Positions 1 to 6,130 of a stretch of 14,028 bases of DNA are shown piece by piece. Under the pieces are notes generated by a model. It had not been told where the DNA came from and searched no databases. It saw only the letters and a program-made list of their open reading frames with translations. Source of the DNA: Thermoplasmata archaeon. GTDB lineage: Archaea > Thermoplasmatota > Thermoplasmata > SG8-5 > JAGLSY01. Numbering within the stretch: the stretch's first letter is position 1; each line of letters opens with the position of its first letter. The translations under genes and the position numbers were made by a program. The stretch lies in contig JAGLSY010000290.1 in the NCBI GenBank assembly GCA_023135545.1, positions 1 through 14,028 on the forward strand. The letters run 5' to 3'.

Positions 1-848
1 CTCTGCCCGACTATGGAGAAGGCCTTCTCCTGAAGTGCCGTCAGGAGGCTCTGCTGGCTCTCCATCTTCAGCATGTTGATTTCGTCTACGAAAAGGACGC
101 CCTTGTTGGCCTTGTGGATGGCCCCCACCTCGACACGGTCATGGGCCGGTGTCTCTAACCCTCCACTCTGGAAGGGGTCATGTTTCACATCTCCCAGCAG
201 TGCACCGGCATGGGCGCCGGTTGCATCGATGAATGGCGAGGGGTCGGTCATCGAGTGGCTCAGCAACAGCTTCGGAATGTTGGCCTGCTCCTGTCTTGAG
301 GAGCCGGGCCACCTTGAAGCCATGTAAATAAAAACCGCGGCCAGTATGCCAAAGAAAATCCACATGGGGTTGTACTCACCGCTTCCCATGCCATCTATGA
401 CAAACATGACTACGGAAAATCCGACTATGAGAAACACGATGGTCATCATCGCCTGGGCCTTCTGCTCCATGCGCTGGACCACCTCGGCCTTCTGGGCATT
501 GACTATCTCCTTTCCCTTTCCCGCCGGAACCACCTTGATTATTGGCTCGTTGGGATCCTCTGGGTTGGAATATGAGATGACATCTTCGTGCTCGCCCTCC
601 GGAAGAAACTCCACCATCGAATGTGCCAGCATGGATTTACCTGTGCCAGGCTCTCCGATGAGCATGACATGCCTTCTCTGCTCGGCAGCCTTCTTGATGA
701 CATATACGGCATCCTCCTGTCCGATAACCTGGTCAGCCATTTTTGCAGGTATATCGATCTCGTCCGTGGAGTTGAACTTCTGATCTTCAATCCAGTCATC
801 GACCGGTATGTCGCATATGTTCTCTTCTTCCTTCTTTGTAATGGCCAT
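1..848 (-). CDS. lonB: Archaeal LonB-type membrane ATP-dependent protease, N-terminal 282 residues (3' end beyond window)
   Basis: LonB is the membrane-anchored AAA+ protease of archaea; it unfolds and degrades damaged or regulatory proteins on the cytoplasmic face. The sequence shows a start (MAITKKEEENICDIP) at 846-848, the Lon-typical 'IPAKMADQVIGQEDAV' near residues 33-48, Walker A GEPGTGKS at 65-72, 'YSNPEDPNEPIIKVVPAGKG' near 93-112, two hydrophobic segments at about 135-151 and 162-177, then 'GDVKHDPFQSGGLETPAHDRVE' near 213-234 and Walker B GVLFVDEIN at 250-258. Two membrane segments inserted between Walker A and Walker B are the hallmark of LonB as opposed to cytosolic LonA. The reading frame is open to base 3, so the rest of the AAA module and the Ser-Lys protease domain lie outside the window. 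The start has only a weak Shine-Dalgarno (GGTAAT). It lies 240 bp downstream of the secreted-protein operon, beyond a terminator-like hairpin, so it is probably transcribed separately. Confidence 0.95.
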   Translation of the reverse strand, partial: MAITKKEEENICDIPVDDWIEDQKFNSTDEIDIPAKMADQVIGQEDAVYVIKKAAEQRRHVMLIGEPGTGKSMLAHSMVEFLPEGEHEDVISYSNPEDPNEPIIKVVPAGKGKEIVNAQKAEVVQRMEQKAQAMMTIVFLIVGFSVVMFVIDGMGSGEYNPMWIFFGILAAVFIYMASRWPGSSRQEQANIPKLLLSHSMTDPSPFIDATGAHAGALLGDVKHDPFQSGGLETPAHDRVEVGAIHKANKGVLFVDEINMLKMESQQSLLTALQEKAFSIVGQ

Positions 849-884
849 GTTATTACCGTACTATATATGATTATAACTACTACC

Positions 885-900
885 TATTAATAAACCTTTG
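885..900 (-). promoter_or_regulatory. Candidate BRE/TATA promoter of lonB
   Basis: Read on the minus strand, CAAAGG (895-900) is followed directly by TTTATTAATA (885-894), which resembles an archaeal BRE plus TATA box. Transcription would start about 25 nt downstream, near 863-868, giving a leader of roughly 15-20 nt before the lonB ATG at 848. A second A/T stretch, CATATATAG at about 860-868, is a weaker alternative. No experimental support; this is motif matching by eye in an A+T-rich gap. Confidence 0.45.
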
Positions 901-1010
901 CGCATAAATACCAATTATCGGGATTGCCACATATATACATACATATATTGTGCCAATTTATTATCTAATATATTGTTCATTAATATGATTAATGATAAAT
1001 AATAAAATAT

Positions 1011-1050
1011 AAAAAGGGGAGGAGATGTTGCGCTTCAGCGACATCTCCTC
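1011..1050 (-). terminator. Terminator-like hairpin plus T tract after the secreted-protein operon
   Basis: Bases 1019-1028 (GAGGAGATGT) and 1041-1050 (ACATCTCCTC) are perfect 10-nt inverted repeats. The 12-nt loop can extend the stem by a few more pairs. On the minus strand the hairpin is followed at once by TTTTT (1015-1011) and an A/T-rich stretch, and it begins 37 nt past the stop codon of the 738-residue gene. The layout is that of an intrinsic terminator. In archaea the T tract is the known determinant, and a stable stem is less commonly required. Confidence 0.75.
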
Positions 1051-1087
1051 ATTACAGGGCTAAATTCGATATTCGATTTTACCAAGA

Positions 1088-3304
1088 CTAATAGAACCCT
1101 ATCTTGAAGGTTATGGTCGATTGATATATTCCCTCGTTTGTACCTGCTGGCACATTGACCCACCAATTGAGCTCCGTCGCTCCGTACCCGTCAAAGTTCG
1201 AGTATATAGGACCGTGGGCGGATGTTCCGTTGTTTGGCTCTGGAAGCAAGTGGTTCGGGGCAGCTATACTGTCATTTCCCCAGACCATACGCTCTTGACC
1301 GGCACCGCCGAATGCTCTTCCGAAGACTCCCCACGAAGCATTCAACTCTGTGTATGGATCGTAGTTAAAACCGGCTGGATATGCTCCGACCAGACTTGCA
1401 TTGACATATGTGGCAAATATCGTGTTCCCTCCACTGGTAAGATCCTCTATTGACACATTGACGTAGTATGGTGTGTTGGCCGAATATGTGATAAAGCTGT
1501 TGGGAGCGAGCAGTCTGCTCACACTTCCCGGGGGTGCATTAACACTAGGCATTCCAGCTGCTGTTATGTTGGTCGCCATGTTGATTCCGAACTCCTCGTA
1601 CGTGGTGTTTGACGCGCCAGAGAAATCATTGTCATAGACGGTCATTGCAAAATTCCAGCTGTTCAGGTCGTTGAAGGACGAGATGTCGTCATGTATGTCT
1701 CCTGAAGGACCACCTCCGAAGCCAGTTCCATCGGCCGCTCTGGTCTGCGGTCCGAATGTGACGTTTATCCAGAAGGCATATCTTGTGTCAACACCAAAGG
1801 GTCCGCTGCAGCCTACACTGTGGAACACGAATTCGTTGGTCGTGCTGTCCGGGTATATTATCTCTCCGGTAACACCAGCCGGGCCGCCGACTTCCTCATA
1901 TACTCTGGCCACGAACTTCCTAGTCCTGTGAACATCGTCGCTGGCAGGGGGTGTCAATGAAACAGCCCCATCGTCAAACCATGCGGTCAGGTTCAGGAAG
2001 GTGTTGTTGTTAATGCCGTCGAAGAACTGGTCTACTCCTCCGATCGTGTAATTTACTTCAGTGTAGAAGGTGTAGGTGTCTCCAACAACCTGCACTGGTG
2101 TGTTCAAGGTGGAAACCTGGCCGCCATCGTTCATATCCCACATATCAATAGCGAACATGTGCGGGAAGGCCGCGTTCACGGTCAACTTGGTCAATCCATC
2201 ACTATTACCAAGATATGAGCCAAGGGCTCCGCCAGTGCCCACGACCAATCCGGAACTCGGGCTGGTCCAGCCTTTTACAGAAACTCCATATAGCGTGCTG
2301 GTACCGGATGCGAGGTCTCCGCTCATGTCGTTTACCCCGTTATCTCCGGCATAGTGATGATATAGAACTCCGTTTCCTGCGCCATCATCACCAACCAGTA
2401 TGGCCATGGAGCCGTCCGGAGCCCATTCGATATCGTATACTGTTCCATTGAAGCTATAAATCAATTCTATATCTCCGATATTATCAAGCTTCCAGACACC
2501 ACCACCAGTACCGGTCATTAGAGCATAATTATATGTTGCATAATCCGGGCACCAGTCAATTGCCGTGATTTCAGACATACCTGGCGAGCCACCGATGTAT
2601 TTGAATGTTGTTAAATGTCCTGGGTTGTCTAATCTATATGCGATACCTTGGCCGTAATCTATATTTTTACCGACCATGTAATATGATCCGACGTTTTCAT
2701 AATCCCATGTGGCATCTGTCATGTATTCTGTGTAATTTTCGAATCCAGTGATCATTTGCCAGCTGAAGCCAGTGCTGTACCATTCGGCTCTGGCGTCATC
2801 TGGGATGCCCCCCGAATTCTGGCCTACAGCGAGGAAGTAATAGCCATCACCATATCCATGGCACGGTTCGACACCGTAGAAGACTCCGCTGCCTCCTGCT
2901 CCGGAGCCCAGGTCCTGCCAAACAGGGTCAAAGCCCGGATTGTAAAGCCAGGCAATTGGGCTAGCTCCTCTGGAACCAACGAAATAGAAGGAACCATAGA
3001 AGTCGTCAAAGGCCACATCATGGTAAATATCACCAGTATCTGGATTAAACAAACTCCAGGATGTTGTTGCACGGGTGTATTTCCATATTTCTCCATTGAT
3101 GCCATTAACAGCCAATGCATAGTCGCCATTCTCGTGCCAAGCTACCTTTTTCATTCCCCCGCCGGGATATCCGTTATTCAGCTCAGCCACCGGCTTCGCA
3201 GAATCCTCTGCCGTTACCGTGATGTTCGGTAACACTATCGCAATACTAGCGCAAACCATCAGTGTGACAACACTAATGGCCAATATTTTTCTTATATTTT
3301 TCAT
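1088..3304 (-). CDS. Secreted seven-bladed beta-propeller surface protein, 738 aa (paralogue 1, last gene of operon)
   Basis: No named family recognised. Residues 1-32 are a Sec signal peptide (KKhydrophobic core, cleavage expected after Val-Thr-Ala, before EDSAKP). Residues about 50-365 contain seven repeats of the form 'hxxhxWxxxGxYALAVG...GxhYxY', starting near 51 (KKVAWHENGDYALAV), 94, 141, 195, 246, 288 and 337: a Ycf48/BNR-like seven-bladed propeller by pattern. Residues about 371-738 are the family's conserved C-terminal domain, with many N-x-S/T sequons (for example NYT, NVT, NTT, NIT, NVS, NDS, NGT) and the terminal sequence GIYQSTITFKIGFY. There is no second membrane segment and no catalytic motif, so an extracellular binding or structural role is inferred. 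This is the simplest member and shows the basic architecture without inserts. Start: ATG at 3302-3304, preceded 4 nt upstream by AGGATGTGA. It ends TAG, followed by the hairpin terminator. Its C-terminal domain is the most divergent of the four. Confidence 0.85.
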   Translation of the reverse strand: MKNIRKILAISVVTLMVCASIAIVLPNITVTAEDSAKPVAELNNGYPGGGMKKVAWHENGDYALAVNGINGEIWKYTRATTSWSLFNPDTGDIYHDVAFDDFYGSFYFVGSRGASPIAWLYNPGFDPVWQDLGSGAGGSGVFYGVEPCHGYGDGYYFLAVGQNSGGIPDDARAEWYSTGFSWQMITGFENYTEYMTDATWDYENVGSYYMVGKNIDYGQGIAYRLDNPGHLTTFKYIGGSPGMSEITAIDWCPDYATYNYALMTGTGGGVWKLDNIGDIELIYSFNGTVYDIEWAPDGSMAILVGDDGAGNGVLYHHYAGDNGVNDMSGDLASGTSTLYGVSVKGWTSPSSGLVVGTGGALGSYLGNSDGLTKLTVNAAFPHMFAIDMWDMNDGGQVSTLNTPVQVVGDTYTFYTEVNYTIGGVDQFFDGINNNTFLNLTAWFDDGAVSLTPPASDDVHRTRKFVARVYEEVGGPAGVTGEIIYPDSTTNEFVFHSVGCSGPFGVDTRYAFWINVTFGPQTRAADGTGFGGGPSGDIHDDISSFNDLNSWNFAMTVYDNDFSGASNTTYEEFGINMATNITAAGMPSVNAPPGSVSRLLAPNSFITYSANTPYYVNVSIEDLTSGGNTIFATYVNASLVGAYPAGFNYDPYTELNASWGVFGRAFGGAGQERMVWGNDSIAAPNHLLPEPNNGTSAHGPIYSNFDGYGATELNWWVNVPAGTNEGIYQSTITFKIGFY

Positions 3305-3308
3305 ATTT

Positions 3309-3317
3309 TCACATCCT
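3309..3317 (-). promoter_or_regulatory. Shine-Dalgarno site of the 738-residue gene
   Basis: AGGATGTGA on the minus strand differs by one base from the consensus AGGAGGTGA and lies 4 nt before the ATG at 3304. It supports that start and rules against longer versions. Confidence 0.65.
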
Positions 3318-3320
3318 ATT

Positions 3321-3357
3321 TACTTTTCCATTATACTTTTCCATTTACTTTTCCATT
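3321..3357 (-). repeat. Three perfect 12-nt tandem repeats in a purine-rich leader
   Basis: The 12-mer AATGGAAAAGTA (minus strand) occurs at 3346-3357, 3334-3345 and 3321-3332, the last two separated by one base. Looser copies of the same theme (TGGAAAAAA, TGAAAAAAGG) continue to about 3392. The array fills most of the 110-nt gap between the 897- and 738-residue genes. Each unit contains ATG; a strong GGAGGAG (3360-3366) precedes the first. Very short frames result: 3 codons (ATG at 3356, stop to 3345) and 11 codons (ATG at 3344, stop to 3309). No hairpin or T tract is seen, so read-through from the upstream gene is likely. Confidence 0.8.
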
Positions 3358-3414
3358 TTCTCCTCCTTTTTTCATTTTTTCCATTTTTTCCTGATTTCAT
3401 GAATTTGATATCAT

Positions 3415-4530
3415 CTAATAGAACCCGATTCTGAAGGTGATGGTCGCTTGGTAGATTCCCTCTGCCGTGCCTCCTGGCACGGTGACATACCACTCGATCT
3501 CCGTGGCTCCGAGCCCTTGGAAATCCTCACCCTGCGGCCCGTGGGCCGTCGTACTGTTCAATGGAGCCGGCACTACCCAATCTCCGGGTGCCGCCTGGCT
3601 TCTGTTACCCCATATGCTCAAATTCTTATTCGCACCCGGGAATGGCACCGCAACTCCGAAAATCTCCGAATTCACGTCTGTAGCAAAAGTACTGGTCGTG
3701 TTGACCGAGATATAAGTTGCCGGTATGGGCAGTCCTCCGCCCAGTCTCGGCAGGTCCGGTATCGACACGTTCAGATAGTATGGAATATTGGCCGAGCAGG
3801 TTATCTGGCTGTTCGGTCCCAATTGGGTGCTGGAGCCTGGGGGTGCGTTCCCCGCCGGGTTGCCAGACACCGTAACATTGGTGAACATGAATGTCCCGAA
3901 TTCCTCGTATGAAGAGTTGGTTGCTCCTGCGAAGTTCACATCGTAAACCCTCATCTCGAAGTCCCAGCTGTTCGGGTCTTCCAGTGCTTGGTTTGCGAAG
4001 TTTATGTCAGATGCCGCTCCGTTAGCGAAGCCAGTACCATCGGCAGCCCATGTCTGGGGACCGATTGTTATATTGAAATAGATGTAGTGATGATCTCCTG
4101 GCCCTGGCTCGTACCACCAGCTGTCCATGAGGAATTCGTTTGTTCCAGGGCTTCCGATAGGGTAAGTCATTACCGCTGTGTCAGTCCCTGGCGCACCGCC
4201 TTCAGACCATGTTGCATTGAACATTCTGGTTCTGTGCTGGTCGTCTGCCACAGGTGCATTGGATGGGGTAGCTCCCTCATCGTACCAGGCCGACAAATCT
4301 ACCCTCACATCATCCTCTATATCGACATAGAACTGGTCAATTCCGCTAATTGTGTAATTAATCTCTGTGAAGAAGGTGTAAGTGGTTTCGAGAAGGAGCT
4401 GGTTATTCAGCTTGGAAAGGCGCCCAGCATCATTTGTCTTCCACAAGTCTATATCGAAGCTGTGGGGGAAGGCCGCGTTGACGGTTATGGTCGTGCCTGT
4501 GTAGATGGCAGACGGATAAAATCCCGCGCC
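3415..4530 (-). repeat. Paralogous DNA repeat, left copy (C-terminal part of the 897-residue gene)
   Basis: About 1.1 kb in direct orientation with 12914-14028. Long runs are nearly identical; for example, the stretches around 3538-3600 and 13037-13099, and around 3965-4010 and 13459-13504, differ at only a few bases. It is coding in both places. Confidence 0.85.
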
Positions 4531-6108
4531 ACCGCTGCTTCCCACGATGATTCCAGAACTCGGACTGCTGAATCCCTTCATATCAACGCCCCAGAATCCT
4601 TCTGTTCCACCAGGTAATATAGAATCAAGGTCATCCACATCATTCATTGTCACATAATGCATGGCCAGTGTTGCCACGGATGGCCCATCGTTTCCTATTA
4701 TAAGGGCGATTTCCCCGTCAGGCCGCCATGCCAAATCCTTGATATTGTTCATTTTCTCGGATATGAGAATCGGGGGGCCAGCATCGGAGAATTTGTAAAC
4801 ATTTCCGAAACTGCCGCCTCCCTCATTTCCAATCAGGGCATAATCGTGTGCAGCTGATTTGTAATAACCCGGACACCAGGAAATGGTATTCCCAACATCC
4901 ATATCATCACCATTCGAATCTGTTATGTAAATCAGGTTGACCATGGTCATTCCAGGGGAGCCAAATCTGTAAACGAAACCTTTGCCAGTATTGTTCCAAC
5001 CTATAGCATAATGGTTGCTGGAACCACCTGTTCTGTAATTCCATGTACAATCCTTGATAGACTCAAGCTCAGCCCAATTGAAACCAGATACTATGTCCAC
5101 ATAGGAACCTGCACCATTGTTCCAGGATGCCATCGCAGAACCGTTCATGGCCTCGCCAACAGCCAGGAAATAATAACCACTGGCTGCTTCACATTCTTCG
5201 ACTCCCAGGAATTTACCGTTCTGGGGGCTGTCCAATAAATTTACAAAGGAGCCGTCATAGCTGTAACTATGGCCTCTGAGCATGACATGATTTTCCCCAA
5301 CCAGGAAGAACCTATTCCAGTTGTCTGAGTAGATGATATCAGTGAAATTCACCGTTGAATCTGGCTGTCCCAATAGCCACCAGGTTTGGTTTGAGCGGTC
5401 ATATCTCCACACGCTGTCATCGGCCCCAGTAACGGCCAGGGCATAATCTCCGCTTGAGTGCCAGGCAACCTTTTTCAGTCCATTTGCTCCATTATCCATG
5501 TATGTTTTGAAGCAGAAATCTTTACTCATTGTAGACCAGCTTGCGCCATAGGTGATACTTTCATATCCACCTCCATTTGGATAAATGTCGGTACCCCAAC
5601 AGCGCCAGTCATATTCTTTGTCATCTGTACACCACATTACTATGGTGTATTCAACACCTGATGAAAGGGTCGCGGGCGATGAAAACTCTATATCATACCA
5701 ATCATCGTAAGAGCCCGGTATTGTACCATCAACTATTATTTTCCCAGTTAGATAGGCTAATGGATGATGGGATGCGTCTGTGGTCCAGATCTCACAATTC
5801 AAATCTCCGGAACCGAAGAAATTCCAAATATACACTGAAACCTTGGAAAGAGGACCACTCGTGCTCGGGATAAAAGTCTGACTATACCACTGTTCTAGGT
5901 ATATGCCATGAAGATCATTATTCAACGTTTGCTCTTGGTCCAGAACATCAGATGGTAATGGATATCCTGAATTCAAATCAACGAACGGCTTCGCTGAATC
6001 CTCTGCCGTCACCGTGTTGTTCGGTGAAACAATTACTAAACTAGCACAGACCATGATGGTCATAACCGCCATGGCCAGTATCTTTTTCATCTCTGTTTTT
6101 CCACTCAT
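3415..6108 (-). CDS. Secreted propeller surface protein with extra N-terminal jelly-roll domain, 897 aa (paralogue 2)
   Basis: No named family recognised for the whole protein. Start: the ATG at 6106-6108 (MSGKTEMKKILAM) is chosen because GGAGATGAT lies 2-3 nt upstream (GGAG 8 nt away); an in-frame ATG 12 codons earlier would overlap the preceding gene and lacks such a site. Signal peptide 1-35, cleavage after Val-Thr-Ala. Residues about 53-206 form an added beta-sandwich ('WYSQTFIPSTSGPLSKVSVY', 'DFCFKTYM') of the kind often found in large bacterial and archaeal surface proteins, with four Cys (105, 160, 170, 199). The seven-bladed propeller follows at about 209-537 (blades start near 210, 253, 298, 350, 406, 454, 504). 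Residues about 540-897 are the family C-terminal domain, ending GIYQATITFRIGFY. By hand count this domain is about 88% identical to the partial paralogue at the right edge. It lies 22 nt after the giant gene, so it is probably translated from the same mRNA. Confidence 0.85.
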   Translation of the reverse strand: MSGKTEMKKILAMAVMTIMVCASLVIVSPNNTVTAEDSAKPFVDLNSGYPLPSDVLDQEQTLNNDLHGIYLEQWYSQTFIPSTSGPLSKVSVYIWNFFGSGDLNCEIWTTDASHHPLAYLTGKIIVDGTIPGSYDDWYDIEFSSPATLSSGVEYTIVMWCTDDKEYDWRCWGTDIYPNGGGYESITYGASWSTMSKDFCFKTYMDNGANGLKKVAWHSSGDYALAVTGADDSVWRYDRSNQTWWLLGQPDSTVNFTDIIYSDNWNRFFLVGENHVMLRGHSYSYDGSFVNLLDSPQNGKFLGVEECEAASGYYFLAVGEAMNGSAMASWNNGAGSYVDIVSGFNWAELESIKDCTWNYRTGGSSNHYAIGWNNTGKGFVYRFGSPGMTMVNLIYITDSNGDDMDVGNTISWCPGYYKSAAHDYALIGNEGGGSFGNVYKFSDAGPPILISEKMNNIKDLAWRPDGEIALIIGNDGPSVATLAMHYVTMNDVDDLDSILPGGTEGFWGVDMKGFSSPSSGIIVGSSGGAGFYPSAIYTGTTITVNAAFPHSFDIDLWKTNDAGRLSKLNNQLLLETTYTFFTEINYTISGIDQFYVDIEDDVRVDLSAWYDEGATPSNAPVADDQHRTRMFNATWSEGGAPGTDTAVMTYPIGSPGTNEFLMDSWWYEPGPGDHHYIYFNITIGPQTWAADGTGFANGAASDINFANQALEDPNSWDFEMRVYDVNFAGATNSSYEEFGTFMFTNVTVSGNPAGNAPPGSSTQLGPNSQITCSANIPYYLNVSIPDLPRLGGGLPIPATYISVNTTSTFATDVNSEIFGVAVPFPGANKNLSIWGNRSQAAPGDWVVPAPLNSTTAHGPQGEDFQGLGATEIEWYVTVPGGTAEGIYQATITFRIGFY
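5491..5952 (-). other. Jelly-roll domain inserted between signal peptide and propeller of paralogue 2
   Basis: The stretch encodes residues about 53-206 of the 897-residue protein and is absent from the 738-residue paralogue, whose mature sequence passes directly from 'NNGYPGGG' to blade 1. The strand pattern 'QTFxPxxSGxLxxVSVYI...EIWTT...YDIEFSSPATLSSGVEYTIV' recurs in the giant protein at residues about 1255-1398 ('EEFVPITSGKLTRISLYFYY', 'GTVLEAS', 'GDTYFIVL'). I read both as the same domain type, similar to the 'choice-of-anchor' beta-sandwiches of surface proteins. Confidence 0.6.
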
Positions 6109-6111
6109 TTC

Positions 6112-6120
6112 ATCATCTCC
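6112..6120 (-). promoter_or_regulatory. Strong Shine-Dalgarno site deciding the start of the 897-residue gene
   Basis: GGAGATGAT on the minus strand matches the archaeal anti-Shine-Dalgarno consensus GGAGGTGAT at eight of nine positions. It lies in the 22-nt spacer after the TGA of the giant gene. It places the start at the ATG of 6106-6108 rather than 12 codons upstream. Confidence 0.75.
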
Positions 6121-6130
6121 TTTCTCCACC

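Noticed and set aside
346..783. Plus-strand open frame of 145 codons, and similar ones at 588-890
   Set aside because: Lies opposite the clearly conserved LonB coding frame; no ribosome-binding site and no recognisable protein features.
1088..1190. PGF-CTERM or similar C-terminal membrane anchor
   Set aside because: The proteins end at a short beta-strand motif with no hydrophobic helix or basic tail.
3235..3260. Lipoprotein signal (the Cys in 'MVCAS' of the signal peptides)
   Set aside because: The residues before Cys do not fit a lipobox, Cys is in the middle of the hydrophobic core, and the giant paralogue lacks it; an Ala-x-Ala site follows instead.
3988..4617. Plus-strand open frame of 209 codons (and others at 2756-3232, 3448-3912 and 11797-12150)
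   Set aside because: Antisense shadows of the conserved secreted-protein genes; composition rich in Cys, Arg and His with no domain pattern.
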